Assembly: GCA_965223725.1 (NCBI GenBank)
Contig: CBDCXE010000006.1
Span: 496,001-560,000 of the forward strand
Reading direction: 5' to 3'
Length of the DNA: 64,000 nt
Source: CBDCXE01 sp965223725 [NCBI: Nitrospinota bacterium]
GTDB lineage: Bacteria > Nitrospinota_A > UBA7883
The first letter of the stretch is position 1. Every line of letters starts with the position of its first letter. This document shows, one piece after another, positions 18,658 through 26,862 of this stretch. The notes under the pieces were generated by a model, which saw nothing but the letters and a program-made list of their open reading frames with translations, ran no database searches and had not been told where the DNA came from. The position numbers and the translations under genes are program-made.

Positions 18658-20067
18658 TTACTTGCCGATGCAAAACTCGTTGAATATTTTCTCCAACACC
18701 TGGTCGTCCACCACTTTACCGGTCAACTCTTCCAACGATTCTTTGGCGGCTTGCAAGTCCGCGGCCACGAACTCCCGGCTCAGCTTTTGCTGGACAGCAT
18801 CTATGGCTCTGCTCACCGACTCGCCCATCTCCACCAGCCGTAACAGGTGGCGCTCCCTGGTCAGCATGGGGCCGTCTCCGGCGTTTTCACCCAGGATTTC
18901 AATCTCCGAAGTTATCCGCTTTTTCAGCTCATCTATCCCGTCACCGAATTTGGCGGAGATCGTGGAAACGGGGGACCCTGCGCGCTTTTCCAGATTTTCC
19001 AGGTCGAGCTTTAACTCCATATCTGATTTGTTCACCACCGGAATCAGCCTGATTGATTCCTTATCGGCCAGTAAATCATCCAGCAGGTCGATATCGCCGG
19101 TGTCAACTTCTCTGGATCCGTCGAACGTGATCAGCGCCAGGTCGGCGGATTTCGCCGATTGTATCGCCCGTGCTATGCCCAGTTTTTCCGCCCTGTCACT
19201 GGCGTCGCGGACGCCTGCGGTGTCGATTATTCTAACCGATATTCCATCTATGTGCAGCGTCTCCTCGACGGTGTCCCGGGTGGTGCCAGGGGTGTCGTCG
19301 ACGATCACCCGGTCCCGCTCCAGCAGGGCGTTCATCAGGCTCGACTTGCCCACATTGGGCGAGCCGGCTATGGTGATCACTATCCCTTCCCTGTATATGC
19401 GACCCACTCCGTATGTACTTGTTAATTTGTCTATATCGTTTTTCAGCTGGTCCAGCTGGCCTGCTATCTCATCATCCGCCGCGATCTCCAGCTCTTCATC
19501 AGGGAAATCTATCGAGGTCTCGATGGCGGTTATGATGGTGACCAGCTTATCCTCTATCCCCGCCAGTCTGTCCGACAGCTTGCCATCCAGCTGGGAAAAC
19601 GCCGTCTTCCAGCTTTTGTCAGATTTCGACCGTATAAGGTCTATGATCGATTCCGCCTGCAGAAGATCGATCCGCCCGTTCAGAAACGCCCGTTTGGAAA
19701 ACTCGCCCGGCTCCGCGCTCCTGGCGCCCAGCTTTAGCGTGCGGTCCAACGCCTTGCGGAGCACCGCTGTCCCCCCATGGCAAGAGATTTCTACCACGTC
19801 CTCTCGGGTGTAGGTCCGCGGCGCCCTCATGGCCGTCACCATGGCCTCATCTATCCGGTTGCCGTCTGTGTCGATCACGTGACCGAAATAGACCTTGTGG
19901 GATTCGAATCTGCTCCGTGGTCTGCCGGAGGGGTTGCGGAAAACGGCAGCCAGAATATCGATGGCTTCCGAGCCGGAGAGCCTTACTATACCAATTCCCC
20001 CCTCACCCCTTGGCGTTGATATGGCGGCGATCGTATCTTCCTGGTTTGTTATATTCATAATGTTCAT
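18658..20067 (-). CDS. mnmE: tRNA uridine-5-carboxymethylaminomethyl synthesis GTPase
   Basis: The 469-residue protein has all MnmE parts. The N-terminal tetrahydrofolate-binding domain begins TIAAISTPRGEGGIGIVRLSG. The inserted G domain has GSPNVGKSSLMNALL near 229 and the switch segment 'DDTPGTTRD'. The C-terminal signature is CIGK. With MnmG it modifies the wobble uridine of several tRNAs. It lies 93 bases downstream of the corrinoid operon's last gene and on the same strand, so read-through is possible. Confidence 0.97.
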   Translation of the reverse strand: MNIMNITNQEDTIAAISTPRGEGGIGIVRLSGSEAIDILAAVFRNPSGRPRSRFESHKVYFGHVIDTDGNRIDEAMVTAMRAPRTYTREDVVEISCHGGTAVLRKALDRTLKLGARSAEPGEFSKRAFLNGRIDLLQAESIIDLIRSKSDKSWKTAFSQLDGKLSDRLAGIEDKLVTIITAIETSIDFPDEELEIAADDEIAGQLDQLKNDIDKLTSTYGVGRIYREGIVITIAGSPNVGKSSLMNALLERDRVIVDDTPGTTRDTVEETLHIDGISVRIIDTAGVRDASDRAEKLGIARAIQSAKSADLALITFDGSREVDTGDIDLLDDLLADKESIRLIPVVNKSDMELKLDLENLEKRAGSPVSTISAKFGDGIDELKKRITSEIEILGENAGDGPMLTRERHLLRLVEMGESVSRAIDAVQQKLSREFVAADLQAAKESLEELTGKVVDDQVLEKIFNEFCIGK

Positions 20068-20160
20068 TGCATCCGCTGGTTTATCAGCGTCGGACCATTA
20101 GTATATCAATAACGGAAAATTTGATCGACATCAGAAGCGGCGGGTAGAGCGCCCCTGGTG

Positions 20161-20802
20161 TTATTCGGTGTCGTTCGCCAGCCTGATTTCCTGATCAAGC
20201 TGGCTGCACATATCCAGATGCTGCTCCAGGATAGTGGAAGAAGAATCTGTGACCTCCAGTGATATTCCAAATGCGTCGCAAGATTCTTTCGCTTTTTCAG
20301 TGAAATAATCCATATCACCAACGCCAGTATCGATAAGAAGACCACGCTGACAACCATTAAATATCTCCTTCGCCACTTCCATATGATCGACCCCGTAATC
20401 CCTGGCCTTGTTGATATGAAGCTTGTTGAATATCAAATCTATACCTTGCTCCGCCCATCCCGGGGTCATGAACCAGGTGCTCGCTTCTTTCTCTACTTCC
20501 TTGGCGTAGCGCTCCGGTGTGAGGAGGATAGCTATACAATCCCTTTCCTGGGGGTGGACGATGGGAATGTCAAACTGTTCATCGATCCTATACAGCGACT
20601 GGCAATATCCATAACCGAGGAAAATCACATCAACTCTGTCCTTAAGCGAGTTGATCTGCTCCACCAAAGCCTCTTTCAGCTTTTGAGGGTACATATGATC
20701 GCAGGCGTCTATATAGATAACCTCCGTGATATCGTCCCTCTTTTCCATAACTTTGTCCAGCTCCCGCTTCATTATCTTGCAGGCGAGGACACCAATGCTC
20801 AT
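20161..20802 (-). CDS. DUF1638 family protein
   Basis: The 213-residue protein starts with 'IGVLACKIMKRELDKV' and contains 'VIFLGYGYCQSL' and 'HPQERDCIAILL', which match my memory of the DUF1638 family. That family is often encoded beside corrinoid methyltransferases in archaea and anaerobic bacteria. Conserved Cys residues near 8, 31, 72 and 91 might bind metal or corrinoid; no function is established. It is the last gene of the riboswitch-controlled operon and starts two bases after the UroD gene upstream. Confidence 0.75.
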   Translation of the reverse strand: MSIGVLACKIMKRELDKVMEKRDDITEVIYIDACDHMYPQKLKEALVEQINSLKDRVDVIFLGYGYCQSLYRIDEQFDIPIVHPQERDCIAILLTPERYAKEVEKEASTWFMTPGWAEQGIDLIFNKLHINKARDYGVDHMEVAKEIFNGCQRGLLIDTGVGDMDYFTEKAKESCDAFGISLEVTDSSSTILEQHLDMCSQLDQEIRLANDTE

Positions 20803-20804
20803 GG

Positions 20805-21827
20805 TTAGTTTACCAGGCTGGCGGTTCTAGGCTCTGAATAGTTGATCGATTTGACAGTATCCACATACGCGCGAATATTTACCAAAGGAGTGTCAGGCAA
20901 AATGCCACATCCGGGCGCTATGATATCCAGGCCTGCGTCTTTCACTTCGTTGACCATATCCACCACGTCATCCGGCGACCCCAGGAACAATTGCTGTACA
21001 TTCAGGTTGCCCACCAGCGCGCATTTACCTTCCAGATCCTCTCTGGCTTTTTGTATATCCACAGGAAAATCGATCGATAGTCCGTTGGCTCCTGTGGCGG
21101 CCATCTCTTTTATCACTTTGCTGGGGTTGCCGCAAATATGCAATATTGATGGCACATTGAATGTGTCGATCAGTTTTGTGGTGTATGGACCGGAAAACTC
21201 GGTGAACAGGCCAGGGTTCAATGTCTGCGAAGTGCCATCGACAACCATCATGACATCCACACCAGCATCCATTAGACATTTGGCGTATACAGTTTGCATC
21301 GCCAGAATTTTGTCTAACATGTCAAATATTTTGCCTTTGTCATCTCCTATATCTTCAAATATTTCCTCGAAGCTGTATACAGTGCACAATACTTCAAATG
21401 GTGTTCCCAATGCTGCAATCAACGGCATGTCAGCCTCTTTTTCTTTGCTGACTATTTTGACCGCTTTTATTACTTCCGCCATTCTGCCTGATGTTGAGGG
21501 GTCAGGATATATCAGGCTATCGAGGGTGTTTCTGCCTTTAGGCTTGCTTATTGGAGGGTCCGATTCCGATCCATATCGGGTGTCACACCCCATCGACTCC
21601 GCCTCGATATTAATATCGAACGGCACGCGAATGGCCTCGTATCCGCATACTTTTGTCAAACCAAGCGCCAACTGGGCCATCGGCTCCGCATTGCGCAGCG
21701 CATCCGGCCAGAAGACGCCAACCTCTTTCATGGCGCCCACAGTTGCGTTTTGGGTTGGCACGACCACTGGAGGTCGATCTACCGGTTTCATATCTAGTAC
21801 GTTTAACAATCGCTCCTTGAAGGTCAT
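20805..21827 (-). CDS. UroD-type (MtaA/CmuA-like) methyltransferase 1
   Basis: The 340-residue TIM-barrel protein belongs to the uroporphyrinogen decarboxylase/methylcobamide methyltransferase family. Expected zinc ligands of the methyltransferase branch are present: His-x-Cys in 'SILHICGNP' near 238 and a Cys in 'APGCGILPDTP' near 312. This supports methyl transfer to or from a thiol via a corrinoid rather than haem synthesis. The N-terminal 'PVDRPPVVVP' is also typical. Its start overlaps the end of the SelW-like gene. Which of the three paralogues acts on the primary substrate cannot be told. Confidence 0.85.
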   Translation of the reverse strand: MTFKERLLNVLDMKPVDRPPVVVPTQNATVGAMKEVGVFWPDALRNAEPMAQLALGLTKVCGYEAIRVPFDINIEAESMGCDTRYGSESDPPISKPKGRNTLDSLIYPDPSTSGRMAEVIKAVKIVSKEKEADMPLIAALGTPFEVLCTVYSFEEIFEDIGDDKGKIFDMLDKILAMQTVYAKCLMDAGVDVMMVVDGTSQTLNPGLFTEFSGPYTTKLIDTFNVPSILHICGNPSKVIKEMAATGANGLSIDFPVDIQKAREDLEGKCALVGNLNVQQLFLGSPDDVVDMVNEVKDAGLDIIAPGCGILPDTPLVNIRAYVDTVKSINYSEPRTASLVN

Positions 21828-22051
21828 GCTATCTCCTTTATTATATCCATTATTTCGCCTTTGTTTGGCAACCTGCCAAGCTCATCTTTCGAATAGACAG
21901 TATTGCCATCAACTATCACATTAAAAACACCGTTTTTGCCAGCTATATAATCTATTTCACACTCATATTCACTCTTAATATCCATCGCCAGTTTCCCGGC
22001 AATCGGCATATAGTTACAAACCTTGCAATATTCGAATACAATTTTCATCAC
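21824..22051 (-). CDS. SelW/Rdx-family thioredoxin-like protein (Cys form)
   Basis: This 75-residue protein has a CxxC redox motif in 'YCKVCNYMPIAGKLA' and a later 'FNVIVDGNTVYSKDELGRLP', the layout of SelW/SelT/SelH-like Rdx proteins, whose CxxC/CxxU site acts in thiol redox. Here both motif positions are Cys, unlike the selenoprotein just upstream in the operon. It starts 18 bases after that gene ends and overlaps the following UroD gene, so it is a full operon member. A role in reducing the neighbouring selenoenzyme is a reasonable guess. Confidence 0.75.
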   Translation of the reverse strand: MMKIVFEYCKVCNYMPIAGKLAMDIKSEYECEIDYIAGKNGVFNVIVDGNTVYSKDELGRLPNKGEIMDIIKEIA

Positions 22052-22069
22052 TTATAGCTCCTTTGATGT

Positions 22070-22816
22070 TCAAATCTTTGTCGCGTATAATACAATGCCT
22101 TTGGTTATTGGCGAGCTGTTGATCCCGGTCTCGCCTTTTATCTCTGGTTGCTTAAATCCTGCGTCTTTTAACATTGCCAGGAAAACCTTTCCCGGTATAG
22201 CGCCGCCCTCTCACCTGAACCAGCTTTTAACCAGATCCTCTTTGCATACTGCTTCATCCGAGGTCAATACCTGATCGGCGACCATCAGCTGGCCATTATG
22301 TTTCAGAACTTTGTGCATTTCATTAAACATTTTTTGTTTATCTGTGACAAGGTTTAAAACACCGTTGGATATTATAAAATCAAAATGATTTTCTGGAAAC
22401 GGCAACCGGTCGTCACTGATTTCGACAAATTCGATATTTTCCAGGTTCATTTCATCGGCGTTCTGTCTGGCGCGCTCCAGCATGCCTGGTGTGATGTCCA
22501 CCCCGGTAACTTTACCCGATGGCCCAACCAGAATCGACGCTACGACACTGTCCAGGCCGGCTCCACTGCCTATATCCAGAACGTGGGCGCCTTCGTTTAT
22601 CCGCCCCAGTTTGAAAGGGTTGCCCACTCCACAGTAAGACTTGCTAACAGAATCCGGGATTGATTCCAGGACGCTTGCATCATACTCAAGAAAATCGAGC
22701 GCCGCTTTGCCAGTTATATAATTAAATTGGCCATCGGCGTTTAAAGCTACTTTAGAGTATTTATCATGTATGCTTTCTTCGATAAGTTTTTTATCTTCAG
22801 CAGAGAGAGCCTGCAT
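22070..22816 (-). CDS. ArsM-like SAM methyltransferase, predicted selenoprotein (UGA = Sec at residue 202)
   Basis: Read conventionally the gene stops at TGA 22213-22211 after 201 residues. Reading through gives 46 further residues in the same frame (EGGAIPGKVFLAMLKDAGF...) to TGA at 22072-22070. This tail has the expected C-terminal region of ArsM-like methyltransferases, where homologues as I recall carry Cys in a 'CxxGAL' motif; UGA falls on that Cys. A hairpin with a GGU loop lies at the right distance downstream (22177-22195). The SAM-binding motif is VLDIGSGAGLDS near 80. Of the other ArsM arsenic-binding Cys positions, one is Gly here (ISNGVLNL), so arsenite need not be the substrate. 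It lies between 4Fe-4S and SelW-like genes. Confidence 0.8.
22177..22195 (-). promoter_or_regulatory. Bacterial SECIS-like hairpin
   Basis: On the coding strand CCGGGAAA-GGT-TTTCCTGG forms eight pairs (one G-U) with a three-base GGU loop. The stem starts 16 bases after the in-frame UGA and the loop G is 24 bases after it, within the usual spacing for bacterial SECIS elements, whose apical loop G and U are recognised by SelB. It lies entirely inside the read-through coding sequence. Confidence 0.8.
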
Positions 22817-22834
22817 AAGGTCGCGCCTCCCCTT

Positions 22835-23590
22835 CTAACCGGTGGCGGATTGCTTTGCCAGGCCCTTGATATCGCCAATAGGACAGCTCATAAAACATAT
22901 ACCGCAAACAGGCAAACCATACTTCGGTTCGTTGGTTACCATAAAGTCAGAGCAAGCTTTAATATCAACCAGTTCATCGTTACCCATGTCGCGGGTCCAG
23001 TTTATACCTTTGATCGCAGATACCGGGCAGACAGACTCGCATATGCCACAACTAAAACATTGACCCTCTGTATACTTTGTCGACGAAGGCTTCAGTGGCG
23101 CGTTGGTCAGGATTGTGGCCCAGAAAAGGTTCGGGCCATATTTTTTGTTCAACAACATTCCGTTTTTGCCTATCCACCCAAGCCCTGCGCAGGTTGCCGC
23201 GGTACGGTGTGGGAACAGGCTGTGTAAATATGAAGAGAACTTCCGCTCGGAACTGTTATGGATAGGAGGCAAGGAAAAGTATTTAAATCGACGCATCTTG
23301 AATTCTTTTTCCAGGGAACGAAGAATTCTGCCAAGGGTTTCTATCGCGTCGTTACTTTCCTCCATATAAGAGAGTATTTTGCGATGCTTTGTATCATCTG
23401 AGTCATCTCTACCATAAGAGCCATTGTTTTTATCCTGATAATATACAGCGATAGAAACCGCTCTGGTAAAATGTTGAAATTCCCCAGGCATAGCCATTTG
23501 CACATCATCATCAGACAGGTCAGCGACATCAACCAGATCTGCGCCCAAACCGATGATCCTGCGCTTAAGCCTCTCTGTTTTTATGGGCAT
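22835..23590 (-). CDS. 4Fe-4S double-cluster protein, QueG/reductase-like
   Basis: The 251-residue protein ends in a two-cluster ferredoxin domain: CFSCGICESVCPVSAIKG near 190, plus a Cys in 'KACSDF' and CGICFMSCPIGD near 235. The middle segment 'AATCAGLGWIGKNGMLLNKKYGP' is the conserved stretch shared by epoxyqueuosine reductase and corrinoid-dependent reductase-like proteins. It is shorter than QueG (about 350) and lacks the HEAT domain, so it is probably an electron-transfer protein for the corrinoid system, for example to RACo. It sits 18 bases upstream of the selenoprotein gene. Confidence 0.78.
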   Translation of the reverse strand: MPIKTERLKRRIIGLGADLVDVADLSDDDVQMAMPGEFQHFTRAVSIAVYYQDKNNGSYGRDDSDDTKHRKILSYMEESNDAIETLGRILRSLEKEFKMRRFKYFSLPPIHNSSERKFSSYLHSLFPHRTAATCAGLGWIGKNGMLLNKKYGPNLFWATILTNAPLKPSSTKYTEGQCFSCGICESVCPVSAIKGINWTRDMGNDELVDIKACSDFMVTNEPKYGLPVCGICFMSCPIGDIKGLAKQSATG

Positions 23591-23725
23591 ATGACATCCA
23601 TCCTTGCTTATGACGCTTTATACAAACGACTATACGCTCTGAATCAGTCTAATCTTGCATATGCAAAATTATCCTGATCCACAGCTTCCAGGTTTTCTAA
23701 TGAAAACCTGTCCCGGGTAAGCCTG

Positions 23726-23959
23726 CTAAACTTTCTGCAGTTCAGACCTTTTAACTTTCACAAACTGCTTTGGTCCAACAGTTATTCTCACAAAGAGACC
23801 CGAATGAAATTCCTTCTCCATGCATTCATATTCTTTCGAATTTTCCAGCTTGACGATATCATCCCCTTTGGTAAGTTTCGCGTCTCTCGTTTCACCAATG
23901 TAGTTGACCCTCATTCTACCAGATGATTTGGAATATATTACTCTATCTCCGCTTGCCAT
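23726..23959 (-). CDS. Small unknown protein of the corrinoid operon
   Basis: The start at 23959 follows AAGGAGACGCAA, a strong ribosome-binding site, giving 77 residues. The frame's earlier ATG (23998) lacks such a site. The protein is rich in beta-forming and charged residues (GDRVIYSKSSGRMRVNYIG, FVRITVGPKQFVKVKRSEL) and could be a small beta-barrel. No family was recognised and no Cys motif is present (a single Cys near 45). It lies between the RACo-like and 4Fe-4S genes. Confidence 0.6.
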   Translation of the reverse strand: MASGDRVIYSKSSGRMRVNYIGETRDAKLTKGDDIVKLENSKEYECMEKEFHSGLFVRITVGPKQFVKVKRSELQKV

Positions 23960-24028
23960 TTGCGTCTCCTTAAAAAGATAAAATTTAGATATCACCACAT
24001 ATTTCCGACAACATAGAGTCGTCAGATT

Positions 24029-26074
24029 TCAACTTTTTTTACTTACTGATTTCCAAAGATGCTCCGAAAGAGGAAATTCGTTTGTCATATGAGGAAATTG
24101 CATAGCAGCGCCAAACCGGTCGTTAAAATCCGCTTCCAACGCCAACTCAATATATTCCACTTGTGTAGCTATCTCGTTTGCCTCACGACGTTTATCCGTA
24201 TTCAGCAATGCCGCCCTGGCGCCATCACCCGCCGAGTTCCCAAGAAAAATTATTTTTTCCGGATCACAGTCTGGATACATACCTATCACTAAAGCCTGAT
24301 CTTTGTCAATATGACTTCCGAAAGCTCCAGCTATCGCCAGCCGGTCAAAATTACATCCCATCTTGTTCATCATTATCTCACAACCGGAATATAGCGACCC
24401 CTTGGCCAGCTGTATCGCCCGGACATCTTTAATGTTCACATAAATATCTTCTTCAATGGCGGTTTCATGCGCCCAGGCAATTACATACTCCGGCACACCT
24501 TTCGTCCGCTCCCGAACCCGCGGTGTATCCAGCTCCATATTAAACCGACCGCTTTTTTCAATTATACCGGTTTTAAACATCTCCGCAATGGCGTCGATAA
24601 TGGCAGATCCGCAAATACCACGCGCCTGCATATCTTCTTTACCATCGCTCCACTTATCACTTCCGATAACCTGGTAAGAAGCCTCCAGGGTTTCCGGGTC
24701 TATTTTTATCTTTTCAATGGCGCCCGGGGTAGCTCGAATACCATAAACAACCTCACCACCTTCCAGGGCCGGGCCAGTAGCTGTCGAACAAGATATAAGC
24801 TTATCCTTGTTGCCAAACACAAGCTCACCATTTGTTCCAATATCGATCAGCAAGGTCATCTCTTCACGATCATAAGGAGCGTCAGCAATCAGACAACCAA
24901 CGTTATCCGCGCCAACAAACCCAGCTTCAATCGGCAACACATGCACATTACCAGAAGGAAGCATATTCAATCCAAACCGCTCCGCCTTTACATCCACAGA
25001 TTTGTGCAACGCAGGCGCAAAGGGCGCCGCGCCAATATATTCCGGATTGATACCCAACAGAATATGGTGCATTGCAGTATTACCCACCAGCACCACCTCG
25101 CTGACATCTTCAGGCTTCAGCCCCACTTTTTCCGTAGAGTTTTCAACAATAGTGGAAAGACCACGAATAATTGTATCTTGCAATTCTTTGATACCCGCCT
25201 GCTCATTAATCATGCAATACGTTATGCGAGACATAACATCCTCACCATAACTGACCTGAGGATTCATCATCGATTCTGTGGTCAAAACCTCGCCAGTATT
25301 CAAATCGGTCAGATACCCTGCGACAGTTGTCGTTCCAATATCAACCGCCAAGCCAATATTAGTGTCAACTTTGCCCGGCTCAACACGAATAATTTCTCTA
25401 TTATTAAGTACGGTAACCGTCACCTTCCATTGCGAGTTTCTTAGTGTGTCCGGTATACCTTGCAATACTTTGTAGTCAGCGTCGACTTTTTCTATGCCAT
25501 GCTCCTCCGCCAAAGCGCTTTCGATCCGCTCCAGGTCGCCCTTGGGATCATGCAGGTCTGGTGGGGTCAACTCAAGGTAATATTTTCTCACCGCAGGTTT
25601 GATTTCTATATCAATATCGCTGGCAGCCTTGCTGACAATAGATTCGCCAGTCCGGCTTCCTTCCGGCACAAACACCAGAACATCACCCATAACCTTGGTG
25701 GAGCAAGCAAGCCGGATATTTTCTTCCAGCTCTTCAGAGGCGAGCTCCGCATGCTTCTTTTTCAGTTTTTCAAGTTTTTTCTCTGCCTTTTCACGATCTA
25801 TAACTGTCTTGGCCGCGGCAATTTCCGCTTCAAGCTCGATAACAATTTTTTTATCTTTCTCCGCCATTCTGCTCACATGGCTCAAAGACGAAGTTATGCC
25901 TTCCTTGGGGAACTCTCCTTCCATTATTTGTACTTTACACTTACCACAGGTAAGATTATCACCACAAACAGCTTCTATCCCCACTCCCAGTTTTCTGGCA
26001 GCGTTTAATATTGTAGTCCCATGAGGTACGCTGGCGCGCCTCCCGGAAGGTTGGAAGATTACATTATGCTCCAT
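24029..26074 (-). CDS. Corrinoid activation protein, RACo-like (2Fe-2S plus DUF4445 ASKHA domain)
   Basis: The 681-residue protein fits the ATP-dependent reductive activators that return inactive Co(II) corrinoid proteins to Co(I). An N-terminal plant-type [2Fe-2S] domain has C37, C43 and C46 (AVCGDNLTCGKC). The fourth Cys (C124, RLACST) is displaced by a charged coiled coil at about 73-118 that I do not recall in standard members. The C-terminal half has ASKHA motifs: AVDIGTTTVAGYL near 242, VGNTAMHHILLGI near 333, LLIDIGTNGEL near 410 and AGAFGSHID near 590. It lies 78 bases downstream of the corrinoid protein gene, its likely target. Confidence 0.9.
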   Translation of the reverse strand: MEHNVIFQPSGRRASVPHGTTILNAARKLGVGIEAVCGDNLTCGKCKVQIMEGEFPKEGITSSLSHVSRMAEKDKKIVIELEAEIAAAKTVIDREKAEKKLEKLKKKHAELASEELEENIRLACSTKVMGDVLVFVPEGSRTGESIVSKAASDIDIEIKPAVRKYYLELTPPDLHDPKGDLERIESALAEEHGIEKVDADYKVLQGIPDTLRNSQWKVTVTVLNNREIIRVEPGKVDTNIGLAVDIGTTTVAGYLTDLNTGEVLTTESMMNPQVSYGEDVMSRITYCMINEQAGIKELQDTIIRGLSTIVENSTEKVGLKPEDVSEVVLVGNTAMHHILLGINPEYIGAAPFAPALHKSVDVKAERFGLNMLPSGNVHVLPIEAGFVGADNVGCLIADAPYDREEMTLLIDIGTNGELVFGNKDKLISCSTATGPALEGGEVVYGIRATPGAIEKIKIDPETLEASYQVIGSDKWSDGKEDMQARGICGSAIIDAIAEMFKTGIIEKSGRFNMELDTPRVRERTKGVPEYVIAWAHETAIEEDIYVNIKDVRAIQLAKGSLYSGCEIMMNKMGCNFDRLAIAGAFGSHIDKDQALVIGMYPDCDPEKIIFLGNSAGDGARAALLNTDKRREANEIATQVEYIELALEADFNDRFGAAMQFPHMTNEFPLSEHLWKSVSKKS

Positions 26075-26152
26075 TTAATTATTCCCCTTAATCCCTTTTA
26101 TATATAAGCGTGGAACCCGATTTATATACCGGGCCCCACACGATGTTAATCA

Positions 26153-26830
26153 TTAATTCGGTGACACTAAACCCTTGCGCAGTGAATCCAGCATGTTCAT
26201 CGCTTCCCGAAGCGCGTTCGGCGCGTTGTCAGCTGTGGTATCTGCGCCATAATCCTCAACCGTCTTCTCACTGATTGGCGCTCCGCCGATCATGATCATA
26301 GTATTCGGATTTTTCTCCTTGATCATCGGAATCAGCTTCTTCATACCAACCATCGATGTGGTCATCATGGCCGAAAGCATAACTATATCCGAATCTGTCT
26401 TCAACTGCTCGTCCACAAAGCTCTGCAGCGGCACGTCGCGACCCAAATCATGAACTTCCCAACCGGCGGATTCGAAAATCGCCTTGATCAGGTTTTTGCC
26501 CAGATCATGAACGTCACCCAGCATAACGCCAAGCACAACCTGACCTTTAATGCCATCGCTTGTTTCGATATGCGGCTTCAATACGTCAAGCGCCGCATAC
26601 AATGCTTTTGCGCAAAGCAGTGTTTCCGGAACAAAGTATTCGTGACTATCAAACTTTTCACTAACAGTTTCCATTCCCCCTGCCAGGCCGTCCATAGTCA
26701 TACGATACGCGTTGCACCCGTCAGCCACAGCCGCTTCAGCCAGTTTCTTGGCTTCGTCAACCTTATAGTAGATAACCGCATCTTGCAAACCAGCGATTAT
26801 CTCTTGTTCTCTTTCTTCAGTACAAGCCAT
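26153..26830 (-). CDS. Corrinoid (B12-binding) methyl-carrier protein, MtaC/MtbC-like
   Basis: The 225-residue protein has an N-terminal helical cap domain (about 1-90) and a B12-binding Rossmann domain. The Co-ligand signature D106-x-H108-x2-G111 lies in 'GVMLGDVHDLGKNL', followed by 'SAMMTTSM' near 150 and 'IMIGGAPISE' near 180. His108 would replace the lower axial base of the cobamide. It should carry the methyl group between UroD-type methyltransferases encoded on either side, with reactivation by the adjacent RACo-like protein. Confidence 0.92.
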   Translation of the reverse strand: MACTEEREQEIIAGLQDAVIYYKVDEAKKLAEAAVADGCNAYRMTMDGLAGGMETVSEKFDSHEYFVPETLLCAKALYAALDVLKPHIETSDGIKGQVVLGVMLGDVHDLGKNLIKAIFESAGWEVHDLGRDVPLQSFVDEQLKTDSDIVMLSAMMTTSMVGMKKLIPMIKEKNPNTMIMIGGAPISEKTVEDYGADTTADNAPNALREAMNMLDSLRKGLVSPN

Positions 26831-26862
26831 TATATTCTCCTTAACATTTAAAAAAGTTGTTT

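Noticed and set aside
20106-20357. Small frame overlapping the DUF1638 gene end
   Set aside because: It lies in another frame over a well-supported gene.
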